A stretch of DNA of 64,000 nucleotides from Gammaproteobacteria bacterium (GTDB lineage Bacteria; Pseudomonadota; Gammaproteobacteria; Steroidobacterales; UBA11654). A model generated the notes under the pieces. That model was given only the letters and a program-made list of their open reading frames with translations, was not told the origin of the DNA and made no database searches. The translations under genes and the position numbers were made by a program. Location: positions 1 through 64,000 of the forward strand of contig DTSX01000111.1 of assembly GCA_012965065.1 (NCBI GenBank). Reading direction: 5' to 3'. This document shows positions 52,124-60,600 of the stretch, piece after piece. Every line of letters starts with the position of its first letter. Position 1 is the stretch's first letter.

Positions 52124-52594
52124 ATGAACATCCAGATCTATGCGATTGCATCTAAATCGACTGACTGGTTTGAACAGAGTTTCTCAATTTATCAGAAAAG
52201 ACTGCCAGCCCACATCAATCTTAAGCTGACCAAAATACCTCTCGCTTACCGCAGTAAGAAGAGCCCGATAGAGACAGCAGTGAAAAAAGAGGGGGAATTA
52301 TTATTGACCCGTATCAACAGCAAAGATACATTAATTGTTTTGGATGAAAGTGGTAAGACACTTTCCACAAAAGATTTTTCAGATTGGATGGATCAATGGT
52401 TGCTGCATTCAATCAACCCAATTTTAGCGATTGGTGGACCCGATGGATTCTCTAACGCTGTGCATCAACGCGCCAATAAACATCTTTCTTTGTCTAAAAT
52501 GACCCTGCCTCACGCATTGGTTCCCATTATTTTAGCTGAACAAATATACAGAGCTTGGACCATTCTCAATGGGCAACCTTACCACCGCAGTTAA
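52124..52594 (+). CDS. rlmH: 23S rRNA pseudouridine-1915 N3-methyltransferase RlmH
   Basis: Methylates pseudouridine 1915 of 23S rRNA with SAM. The SPOUT knot is shown by LAIGGPDGFS (101-110) and by the end MTLPHALVPIILAEQIYRAW. IVLDESGKTLSTKDFS is also typical. Length 156 compares with 155 in E. coli. It starts two bases after rsfS. In E. coli mrdA follows; here it is yhdP. Confidence 0.96.
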   Translation: MNIQIYAIASKSTDWFEQSFSIYQKRLPAHINLKLTKIPLAYRSKKSPIETAVKKEGELLLTRINSKDTLIVLDESGKTLSTKDFSDWMDQWLLHSINPILAIGGPDGFSNAVHQRANKHLSLSKMTLPHALVPIILAEQIYRAWTILNGQPYHRS

Positions 52595-52675
52595 GGAATT
52601 ATAAATCCATATTTAATTCATGATTCGCAGAGGAGAAAACCCCATTTTACCTTTAGAATTAGATATTGGATCCTT

Positions 52676-54655
52676 ATGAGACGAGTGTTAAAAATATGTC
52701 TAGCTTTTGCTGCGATGCTATTTCTAGCAGTTGTGGCTTTGAGTACGTTTCTGCCCAGGCAAATACCAAATTTAAAAACTCATATTATCGAGGAAATGAA
52801 TTCAAGCTATGGCGCTATCATTGATTATCAAAACCTTGTCTTTCAATGGCCAACGTTCGATGAATTTTCACTAAGGCCAATTCTAACTTTTGATCGAATT
52901 TCAATACGTTTGTCTCAGCAAGAAGGGCCGGGCCAGATTAACCTTAGGACCGCTGAAATTAAAATCAATCTGATTGGCTCACTGATTGCAAGGTCACCAC
53001 GCTTCAAATCAATCAAACTTGATGGCAGCCAGATCCTAGTTACCCGTTCCCCAGTTGATGGCTTTCTTTTTAACCAGATACCGGTTAAGCAATTGTTAAA
53101 TTTGAATTCTGAAGGTGTTAAACAAGTGGCACTGGATTTTAAAAATATAAATCTAGAGCTGCCATTTGGCATAACAACAGCCTTTTTTTCAAATCTCAGC
53201 GGACGTATTAAATATAAATACAACATGGCACTGGTTGAGCTTGAAAATATGGATTATGCAATGACTGGTAGTAATCTTGAGATCAATAATATAAGTGGTT
53301 TGATTGAGATAGCGAGAGCCAGATTCAAGGCGAACTCCTTGAACGGTCAATTTCTTGGTCAGCCGGCTTCGATTCAAATTGATCCATACAGCAAAGACAG
53401 CTATTCACAATTAATTTTGCTTAAAAGTGAATCAGAATCAATCAAGTTGATTGATGCATTGAACCTTCCTTTAGCAGAATTTTTAACAGGTACTGTGGAA
53501 TGGGAGGCTGAAATTTATTTATCCAACACACCTGAAGAAACTCCTACAAAAATCATTTGGGACATAGATCTAGGCAAGGCAATCTCTACGCTTCCTGAAA
53601 TGGTTCAAAATTTATTAGGGGACAGCACAAAAGCTAAATTTGATATTACATTATCTGATGCAAAAACAATGACTATAAATGGGTTGTTGGGCGAAGCATT
53701 GTCCTCATCTTTTTTACTCAGGAAGAAAAATGGTAAATGGCAATTTAGCAAAGGGGTGATTCAACAAAGTTTATCGGCATCCATATTGCCCAAATCAGAA
53801 ATCCTGGAGGTACTTTTGGAAACCACCTTTGGTCCTTTGAAAATGAATATTATTTCAAAAGAAGGCGGTTTTATTTTGGATAACATAGCAATCAAAAACG
53901 ATAGTCTTTTGGTAACAGGAACGGTTGAATTGATCAAAAAAACAGATCAACTTCACAATTATTCAACAACCGTTGATGCGCAACTAAAAAGTCAAAATAC
54001 CAAGGCTTTGATGGAAGAATTTGGATTTCAAGGAATCTTATCCAGTAAAAACTTAACAATTGATTTAGATTTATTTTGGCCTTATATCCCATCTTCTGAC
54101 GCGGTTTTCTATGCAAATGGCACCGTTAAGGTGACCATTAATGATGGGCAAATTACTGCTATAGATCCAATCGCAGGAAAAGTTCTAGGATTACTAAGTA
54201 TTGCCGAACTGCCAAAGAGATTGGTTCTTGATTTTAGTGACATTTTTAAAAAAGGGCTTAGCTTCAACCGATTAAGCGGTGAATTTCAATTTAAACAAGG
54301 AAGTGCCTACACTTGCAATCTTGCTATGGAAGGAACATCCGTAGATATTCTGCTTGTGGGTGTCACCGATATGATTGGAGAAACTTATAACCAATTGGCT
54401 ATCGTTCGACCCCTATTGTCCGATGCCTTACCAATGGGTGGAGCGGTGTTTGGAGGGCCTGGGGTAGCAGCAGCTGTATACTTGTTTACAAAACTACTGA
54501 GGAAGCCTTTAAAGAATATCGGGGTATCTTACTACTCAATTGGTGGCACTTGGGATAATCCAACAATTGAGAAAATACCAGCTCAAGAAATTGATATGAC
54601 GTTTTTCAATGACTGTCAAAATTACCTTCCTGAGTCAGTTGATGATCAAGACTAA
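52676..54655 (+). CDS. Short YhdP/AsmA-like envelope protein
   Basis: An N-terminal membrane anchor (about 5-27) is followed by a long beta-rich periplasmic part with AsmA-type features. The C-terminal third (GQITAIDPIAGKVLGLLSIA, LPKRLVLDFSDIFKKG, then GGAVFGGPGVAAAVYLFTKL) matches the YhdP family end. YhdP helps move phospholipids to the outer membrane. E. coli YhdP has about 1266 residues; this has 659, with no frameshift seen, so about half of the bridge-forming repeats are missing. Its place before the amidase and tldD also fits yhdP. Confidence 0.8.
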   Translation: MRRVLKICLAFAAMLFLAVVALSTFLPRQIPNLKTHIIEEMNSSYGAIIDYQNLVFQWPTFDEFSLRPILTFDRISIRLSQQEGPGQINLRTAEIKINLIGSLIARSPRFKSIKLDGSQILVTRSPVDGFLFNQIPVKQLLNLNSEGVKQVALDFKNINLELPFGITTAFFSNLSGRIKYKYNMALVELENMDYAMTGSNLEINNISGLIEIARARFKANSLNGQFLGQPASIQIDPYSKDSYSQLILLKSESESIKLIDALNLPLAEFLTGTVEWEAEIYLSNTPEETPTKIIWDIDLGKAISTLPEMVQNLLGDSTKAKFDITLSDAKTMTINGLLGEALSSSFLLRKKNGKWQFSKGVIQQSLSASILPKSEILEVLLETTFGPLKMNIISKEGGFILDNIAIKNDSLLVTGTVELIKKTDQLHNYSTTVDAQLKSQNTKALMEEFGFQGILSSKNLTIDLDLFWPYIPSSDAVFYANGTVKVTINDGQITAIDPIAGKVLGLLSIAELPKRLVLDFSDIFKKGLSFNRLSGEFQFKQGSAYTCNLAMEGTSVDILLVGVTDMIGETYNQLAIVRPLLSDALPMGGAVFGGPGVAAAVYLFTKLLRKPLKNIGVSYYSIGGTWDNPTIEKIPAQEIDMTFFNDCQNYLPESVDDQD

Positions 54656-54692
54656 CTTAATAATTCATGAGAAATAAATTAACATTGGTGTT

Positions 54693-55505
54693 ATGAAAGT
54701 AGCCGCTATTCAAATGAATTCATCAGATTCTGTTTCCGATAATCTGAATCTCCTTGATTCCTTGCTTGCAGTTGCGTGTCAGCAGGATAACAGCCTTGTC
54801 CTACTGCCAGAAAATTTTGCATTCATGGGACACCCAAAGCAGTTGGTTCAAGAAGTGATGGAAGATTTCAATGACGGACCGATTCAGTCCTTTGTTGCTG
54901 ACAAAGCCAAAGAATATGGATTGTGGGTGGTCGCGGGGTCTATTCCGATAAAGAACCATGACCAGAGCAAGAGTCGTGCTCGCTGTATAATTGTTGATGC
55001 AAGTGGAGCCTTGGTTAGTTATTACGACAAGATTCATTTATTTGATGTTGTGGTCAACGGCAAAACTTACAATGAATCAAGCTACATTGAACCCGGGAGC
55101 ACACCAAAAAGTGTGCAAACCCCTTGGTTCAAACTTGGACTTTCTATCTGTTACGATGTACGTTTTCCTGAGCTCTACCGCTCGAAAACATACCAAGACT
55201 CTGATCTGATTGTTGTACCTGCGGCCTTCACTGTAGAAACAGGCAAGGCACATTGGCAGACTTTATTGTCTTCCAGAGCGATTGAAAATCTTTGCTACGT
55301 TATGGCTTCTGCCCAATGGGGTAAACATTATGGCAAACGAACAACTTACGGTCATTCAATGATTGTCGATCCATGGGGTGAGATTAAGGATGTTTTACCG
55401 ACAGGAAATGGGGTGGTTTCAACTGAAATTAATTTAGAGTTGATTGCTGAAACCCGAGAAACATTTCCTGCTCTCTCGCATCGAAAAATCGAAACAAATG
55501 GCTGA
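54693..55505 (+). CDS. Nitrilase-family amidohydrolase (Nit-like)
   Basis: Carbon-nitrogen hydrolase with the Glu-Lys-Cys triad: Glu40 in LLPENFAF, Lys113 in YDKIHLFDV and Cys153 in SICYDVRFPELYR. Length 270 is usual. Related Nit1-type enzymes hydrolyse deaminated glutathione, a repair reaction; this substrate is an inference. The gene lies between yhdP and tldD, a common gammaproteobacterial order, and overlaps tldD by eight bases. Confidence 0.9.
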   Translation: MKVAAIQMNSSDSVSDNLNLLDSLLAVACQQDNSLVLLPENFAFMGHPKQLVQEVMEDFNDGPIQSFVADKAKEYGLWVVAGSIPIKNHDQSKSRARCIIVDASGALVSYYDKIHLFDVVVNGKTYNESSYIEPGSTPKSVQTPWFKLGLSICYDVRFPELYRSKTYQDSDLIVVPAAFTVETGKAHWQTLLSSRAIENLCYVMASAQWGKHYGKRTTYGHSMIVDPWGEIKDVLPTGNGVVSTEINLELIAETRETFPALSHRKIETNG

Positions 55506-56964
55506 AGACCGAACAACAATAAATGATCCTGATATTGCACTCAGCAAAGCAAAATCGATTTTGTTGGATCCTTTTAACCTGGATGATCATGACTTAAGTC
55601 TAATGCTTTCAACTTTACTCTCCAGTGGCGGTGAGATGGGTGACATTTATTTTCAAGCCATTTCCCACGAATCATGGACATTGGAAGATCGTGAAGTAAA
55701 AAATTCTGTTCATTCGAATAGGCAAGGGGTTGGGTTTAGATCAATTCTGGGTGAAAAGTCAGGACTTGCTTATAGTGAAGTTTTTGAAAAAGAATCACTT
55801 TTACAGGCAGCTAAAGCTGCCGGCACTATTGCAACAGACAGAAAACAAATGACCTATAGGGTTAATCCAAAAACGAGTCAGCAGATTTTATACCCGCTGT
55901 TAAACCCGATCAATTCATTGGTTGATGAAAACAAAGTAAAACTATTAAGATCAATTGATGCTTCAGCGAGAGCAAGAGATCATCGTGTCAAAGAAGTGGT
56001 GGCTATGCTTTCAGGGAATTACCAAGTCGTTCTTGTTGTTAGCCATGAAGGGGAGTTGAAAGCAGACATTAGACCGCTCGTCAGGCTCGGTGTAAGTGTT
56101 ATTGTAGAAGCCAATGGGCGCAGAGAAAGAGGTTCCAGCGGCGGTGGAGGTCGGCATGGATACGAGTTTTTTGATCAGGATATGCTCAAAAATTATGCAG
56201 CAGAGGCTGTTGACCAAGCACTTATTAATTTAGAGGCAATTGATGCCCCTGCTGGAGAAATGACGGTGGTTTTAGGTTCTGGTTGGCCTGGGGTACTTGT
56301 CCATGAAGCAATAGGACATGGGTTGGAGGGTGATTTTAATCGTAAGAAAACATCGGCTTTTTCTGGCTTGATGGGAGAGAAAGTGGCTTCATCAATTTGT
56401 ACAGTAGTTGACGATGGTACTTTAGAGGGACAAAGAGGTTCATTGAACATCGACGATGAAGGAGAAGAGACACAACGAACAGTACTCATAGAAAACGGCA
56501 GGTTATGCAATTACATGCAGGATAAATTGAATGCAAAATTGATGGGTTCCCATTCTACAGGCAATGGACGCAGAGAATCTTATTCCACACAAACAATACC
56601 AAGAATGACCAACACATTTATGATGGCGGGACCACATGAGCATGATGAAATTATTCAATCGGTTGATTCTGGCTTGTATGCAAAAAATTTTGGAGGAGGT
56701 CAGGTTGATATCACTTCTGGTAAGTTCGTCTTTTCGGCAAGTGAGGCATATTTAATCAAGCATGGAAAACTGGATGCACCAGTAAAAGGCGCAATGCTTA
56801 TAGGCGATGGACCATCGGCACTTAAACAAATCTCCATGGTTGGTAATAATCTTGCTCTTGATCCAGGAGTTGGTAATTGTGGCAAGGAAGGTCAAACCAT
56901 ACCGGTCAATGTCGGGCAACCCACAATGAGAATAGAGAATTTGACCGTTGGGGGAACCAATTAA
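55498..56964 (+). CDS. tldD: Metalloprotease TldD
   Basis: Zinc protease that forms a heterodimer with TldE/PmbA and degrades small unfolded peptides; it also matures microcin B17 and CcdA turnover products. The motif HEAIGH (269-274) gives the HExxxH site, and the C-terminal GVGNCGKEGQ holds a conserved Cys. ATG 55498 gives 488 residues (E. coli 481); an in-frame ATG at 55444 would lie in the previous gene. Its partner pmbA is 0.6 kb away, split off by purE on the other strand. Confidence 0.95.
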   Translation: MAEDRTTINDPDIALSKAKSILLDPFNLDDHDLSLMLSTLLSSGGEMGDIYFQAISHESWTLEDREVKNSVHSNRQGVGFRSILGEKSGLAYSEVFEKESLLQAAKAAGTIATDRKQMTYRVNPKTSQQILYPLLNPINSLVDENKVKLLRSIDASARARDHRVKEVVAMLSGNYQVVLVVSHEGELKADIRPLVRLGVSVIVEANGRRERGSSGGGGRHGYEFFDQDMLKNYAAEAVDQALINLEAIDAPAGEMTVVLGSGWPGVLVHEAIGHGLEGDFNRKKTSAFSGLMGEKVASSICTVVDDGTLEGQRGSLNIDDEGEETQRTVLIENGRLCNYMQDKLNAKLMGSHSTGNGRRESYSTQTIPRMTNTFMMAGPHEHDEIIQSVDSGLYAKNFGGGQVDITSGKFVFSASEAYLIKHGKLDAPVKGAMLIGDGPSALKQISMVGNNLALDPGVGNCGKEGQTIPVNVGQPTMRIENLTVGGTN

Positions 56965-56968
56965 AGAA

Positions 56969-57451
56969 TCAATCTAACTCCGATTCAAGAATTTTTTGTG
57001 CTTGTTTTTCTCTGTATGCTGAGATTCGGTCTGCGATGCTGGCATCGGTCAAGGCTAAGATTGCAGCTGCAAACAAGGCTGCGTTGATGGCTCCTGGTTT
57101 ACCTAAAGCCATTGTTCCAACCGGAATGCCAGGAGGCATTTGAACGATTGACATCAATGCATCTAAACCATCTAAGGAACCCACTACCAAGGGGACACCA
57201 ACAACCGGTATGGTGGTTTTTGCTGCTATCACACCAGGCAGAGCTGCGGCAAGCCCAGCGCCTGCAATAATTACTTTGATTCCCTTTTCTTGTAACCCGG
57301 CACAGTACTCATCCAACAAGTCTGGTGTTCTGTGTGCCGATATCACTTTTGCTTCATGTTGGATACCGAGATTCGAAAGCATTTCTGCTGAATGAGACAT
57401 AACGTCCCAGTCAGATTTTGAACCCATAATAATGGCTACTTGAATATTCAT
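56969..57451 (-). CDS. purE: N5-carboxyaminoimidazole ribonucleotide mutase PurE
   Basis: Rearranges N5-CAIR to CAIR in purine synthesis. GSKSDWDVM (10-18) and the active-site SAHRTPD are conserved, with GAGLAAALPGVIAA and the later GVPLVVGSLDGLDAL. Length 160 fits the class I enzyme. No purK follows on this strand within the window. It converges with tldD, with four bases between stops, and is divergent from pmbA. purC, the next pathway step, is 3 kb away. Confidence 0.96.
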   Translation of the reverse strand: MNIQVAIIMGSKSDWDVMSHSAEMLSNLGIQHEAKVISAHRTPDLLDEYCAGLQEKGIKVIIAGAGLAAALPGVIAAKTTIPVVGVPLVVGSLDGLDALMSIVQMPPGIPVGTMALGKPGAINAALFAAAILALTDASIADRISAYREKQAQKILESELD

Positions 57452-57537
57452 TGAACAATTTTACAATGACTTATTTGTTGTGTCTAAGTAAGTTAAAATA
57501 AAACCGAGAAATAATTCTTTTAAATCCCTATTAGATC

Positions 57538-58860
57538 GTGAAAAAACAAACAATAGAATCTGAGGCAGAAGCAGCCCTCGTTCACGCTAAACAGTTAGGT
57601 GCTGATCAAGCAGCAGTCACTGTTTCTTCAGGAAAAGGATTTTCAGTTAAAGCTCAGAATAGGTCAATAGAAACCGTTGAGCATTATGAGGATCAGGCTT
57701 TCAGCATCACCGTTTTTGTAAAAAAATCAATGGGATCTGCAACCACAAACAATTTGTCAAAAGATTCTTTATTGGAAACAACTGAAAAGGCTTTGAGTTT
57801 AGCCAGTTTGACTGCAGCCGATGAATGTAATGGGTTGGCTGACTCAAACTTGATGGCAACAGAGCCCATTGATCTGGATCTTCATCACCCTTGGAAGCTT
57901 GATATGGGTAAAGCACAGACGATGGCTCTGGAATGTGAACAAGCCGCTCTGGAGTCGGATCCCAAGGTTGATAATTCAGAAGGGGCTACCGTAGGGACAT
58001 ATGAGAGCCATTCTTTGTATGCAAATTCTCATGGGTTTGTCGGTGCAACAAATACCACAGGGCACACCATTAGCTGTACAGCCGTTGCCAGTGAGAACGG
58101 TTCTATGGAAATGGACTATGAATATTCTGCTGCTAGAAAGGCTGAGGATTTACTTGATCATGAAAAGATTGGTTATAAGGCTGGGATCCAAGCCTGTTCT
58201 CATTTGGGCGCGAGAAAAATCAAAACACAAAAAGCCCAAGTTTTATATTCACCTCGAGCGGCAAAAAGCTTGATCAGCCATATCACTGATGCAATCAGTG
58301 GAACCAGCCTGTATAGGAAAGCTTCCTTTTTACTTGATAGTATGGATCAACATATTTGCCCTGATTATTTGACCATTACCGAACAGCCGCACCTCAAAAG
58401 TTCTTTTGGAAGCACCTATTTTGATGGTGAAGGGGTCAAAACAAAACCAAGGACTTTGGTCGAGCAAGGCGTCCTAAGAGGTTATCTGCTGTCAAGTTAT
58501 TCTGCTAGGCGACTGGGTCTTACAACCACTGGGAATGCGGGAGGACATCACAACCTATTGATTGAGCCTACTTTATCTGGAGGATTGGAAGAGATCATAA
58601 GAACAATGACAACCGGTCTGGTTGTCACGGATTTAATTGGCTATGGTGTTAATATCGTAAACGGAGATTATTCTAGGGGGGCGAATGGTTTCTGGGTGGA
58701 GAATGGCGAAATACAATACCCAGTTAGTGAAATAACAATTGCTGGAAATCTAAAAAATATATTGCAACAAATCTTAGTTATCGGCAATGATTGTGAAAGA
58801 AACAGCGCTATCCATTGTGGCAGCATACTTATTGATGACATGATGGTAGCGGGCCAGTGA
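57538..58860 (+). CDS. pmbA: TldE/PmbA, partner of TldD
   Basis: Non-catalytic partner in the TldD/TldE protease. The fold follows TldD but the HExxxH motif is missing, as expected. Family sequences include LLSSYSARRLGLTTTGNAGG and the end GNLKNILQQILVIGND. Length 440 compares with 450 in E. coli. The start is GTG. The next gene, a secreted propeller-like protein, begins 11 bases downstream, so they probably share an mRNA. Confidence 0.94.
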   Translation: MKKQTIESEAEAALVHAKQLGADQAAVTVSSGKGFSVKAQNRSIETVEHYEDQAFSITVFVKKSMGSATTNNLSKDSLLETTEKALSLASLTAADECNGLADSNLMATEPIDLDLHHPWKLDMGKAQTMALECEQAALESDPKVDNSEGATVGTYESHSLYANSHGFVGATNTTGHTISCTAVASENGSMEMDYEYSAARKAEDLLDHEKIGYKAGIQACSHLGARKIKTQKAQVLYSPRAAKSLISHITDAISGTSLYRKASFLLDSMDQHICPDYLTITEQPHLKSSFGSTYFDGEGVKTKPRTLVEQGVLRGYLLSSYSARRLGLTTTGNAGGHHNLLIEPTLSGGLEEIIRTMTTGLVVTDLIGYGVNIVNGDYSRGANGFWVENGEIQYPVSEITIAGNLKNILQQILVIGNDCERNSAIHCGSILIDDMMVAGQ

Positions 58861-58871
58861 GGAACTGATGC

Positions 58872-60092
58872 ATGTACAGAATTTTCTTAATCGCAAGCTT
58901 TTTGATCAGTTTTAATTTAGCGTATGGTCACGGTGCCGTTCAAAGAGCTTCAGAATTAACAGACAGTGATATTCGTCTGTTTGTAGCCGACAATATGGAT
59001 GGCTCAGTGGTGACCATTGATTTCCCCGATGGAAAGATTATCAACCGCGTTTCAACGCCTCCATCCATCATGATTCTGGCTTTAAGCAGAAACAAACAAT
59101 ACATTTATGCGATGCGGGGAAGGGATACCGACCAAGACGTTGTCAGCATTATAACCACCGGATTTGATCCAGAACATAATCAATTCAGGAAGCCTCATGT
59201 CCTTAGGACCATTACGGTCGATACCCCAGGAGGTCCCAGAGACGATAAAATGGCAACGGTGGGCGGTTATGATGCGATTTTGACTGAAGGCAATGCAGAA
59301 ATTGTAGTTTTACTGTCTGAGGTTATAGATGGCTTCTCCGAATTAAAAACGAGACGTTATAAGTTAGCAGCACCTGACCATTACCATTATTTAGAAGGTG
59401 AAACATATCTTTATATAGGGCATCTTTTTAACGGGTTTGTACAGGTACTTGATCGATCCTCAGGTGAAGAAGTGACGCGGATTGGAAAATGCCCAATGCT
59501 CCATGGAATGACCCGTGATGAGGAATCAGGAAGACTGTTTTTTGCATGTGCTACTGAAGTTGTGGTTGTTGGAACACTGGGTGAGGAAAAAGCAAAAGAA
59601 ATCTCTAGAATTCCTTATCCAGACAACACAGGTAGGGGGTGTGCGGCTTTCTTTAAAGGCAAAGAACGAGTGCAATGGTGTTACACAGAAGGAATCATAC
59701 CAAGACTGTATCGACTGGATACATCAAGGGATACTTACAAATTTGAAACCTTACCAGTTGAACCGTCGATTAAGCAAAACACTACACACGATGGAAAATA
59801 TTTGATGGTATTGTCCAAGCAAGGTGTACTCTATTTACTCGATGGACTGGATGGAAGCTTCATTAGGGAAATTGAAATATCAGAACCTTTTCTCGGGGAT
59901 TGGTTTGAGGATGTTGGTAAAGCCATTCTCCCTGACATTGAATCGCATAATGGCACCGCCTACATTACTCTAACTCATGAGGGAAGAATTGCTGAAGTTG
60001 ATTTGGAACAAGGAAAAGTTAACAGGTATATTGATCTGGGTGGTTTCCCTACAAGAATTGTTCTTCTTTCTAAAGAATCCCTTGTGCAATAA
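58872..60092 (+). CDS. Secreted beta-propeller-like protein, function unknown
   Basis: A signal peptide (residues 1-19, cleavage likely after AYG) exposes a mature chain starting HGAVQ. The rest repeats short blade-like strands such as LFVADNMDGSVVTIDFPDG, YIYAMRG, YLYIGHLFNGFVQVLD and GVLYLLDGLDG, as in beta-propellers. Four Cys (207, 226, 257, 270) could form disulfides. A His cluster, DHYHYLEG, lies at 169-176. The shape recalls AztD, a periplasmic zinc chaperone, but no zinc transporter genes are near and the match is unproven. GAGGA precedes ATG. Confidence 0.75.
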   Translation: MYRIFLIASFLISFNLAYGHGAVQRASELTDSDIRLFVADNMDGSVVTIDFPDGKIINRVSTPPSIMILALSRNKQYIYAMRGRDTDQDVVSIITTGFDPEHNQFRKPHVLRTITVDTPGGPRDDKMATVGGYDAILTEGNAEIVVLLSEVIDGFSELKTRRYKLAAPDHYHYLEGETYLYIGHLFNGFVQVLDRSSGEEVTRIGKCPMLHGMTRDEESGRLFFACATEVVVVGTLGEEKAKEISRIPYPDNTGRGCAAFFKGKERVQWCYTEGIIPRLYRLDTSRDTYKFETLPVEPSIKQNTTHDGKYLMVLSKQGVLYLLDGLDGSFIREIEISEPFLGDWFEDVGKAILPDIESHNGTAYITLTHEGRIAEVDLEQGKVNRYIDLGGFPTRIVLLSKESLVQ

Positions 60093-60135
60093 TGGTATTC
60101 AATCAGGTCCTAGTTAACATAACAGAGGAAGCGCC

Positions 60136-60546
60136 ATGAAAATTAAGATCAAAAGTTTATTTTTAACCATGATCATGCTGCTAATGGGTATTCATTTCCA
60201 GTCGGATGTTTACGCTCACGCTGATCATGATAAAGATGCCAATGTTATAACAATGGCAGATATAGTCATCGGAATTCAGCACTATGCCACCGCAGAGGAT
60301 CAAAAACATCTGCAGGCTATAGTGGACTCTGATTCATCAACGGCAGACGAGAAAATAATAGCAACTGCCATTATAAATATTCAGCATCAAGCTACAGCGG
60401 GAGATAAACAGAAGTTGCAAGAGATTATTGTCAATACGGCTCCAACTTCTACAGTAAGCGCTCTAGCTACTATTGTTCATGGGTTTTCTCACGGAATCTC
60501 TGTGGCGGATAAAAGAAAACTGCAAACAATAAAATTCAAAGGTTAA
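60136..60546 (+). CDS. Small secreted protein of three 35-residue repeats
   Basis: No family recognised. A signal peptide ends at about residue 27 (VYA), leaving a mature chain that starts with His-rich HADHDKD. The rest is three units at 41-75, 76-110 and 111-136 with exact 35-residue spacing. His49/84/119, Asp55/90/125 and the LQ at 59-60/94-95/129-130 line up. Each unit reads as two helices. AGAGGAAG lies at ideal distance from ATG. It is 43 bases after the propeller gene and likely co-transcribed. Metal binding is possible but only inferred from His and Asp. Confidence 0.8.
   Translation: MKIKIKSLFLTMIMLLMGIHFQSDVYAHADHDKDANVITMADIVIGIQHYATAEDQKHLQAIVDSDSSTADEKIIATAIINIQHQATAGDKQKLQEIIVNTAPTSTVSALATIVHGFSHGISVADKRKLQTIKFKG
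60256..60543 (+). repeat. 105-bp coding repeat, three diverged units
   Basis: Units at 60256-60360, 60361-60465 and 60466-60543 (last one cut short). They are clear at protein level, with about half of the first 23 residues equal between units one and two, but weak at DNA level. The duplication is therefore old, unlike the fresh repeat in rplC. Confidence 0.8.
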
Positions 60547-60551
60547 GCCAG

Positions 60552-60600
60552 TACCAATTGTGATATTTGGTAGAACAACTGATTCGTAATCAGTTGTTCT
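60552..60600. terminator. Two stacked hairpins at the convergent end with purC
   Basis: AGAACAACTGATT (60572-60584) pairs perfectly with AATCAGTTGTTCT (60588-60600): 13 bp around a 3-base loop. It covers the last codons and stop of purC. A smaller stem, TACCAA (60552-60557) with TTGGTA (60567-60572), precedes it. Neither strand shows a T run after the stem, so it is not a standard terminator; it may stop 3' decay or act in both directions. Confidence 0.5.
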
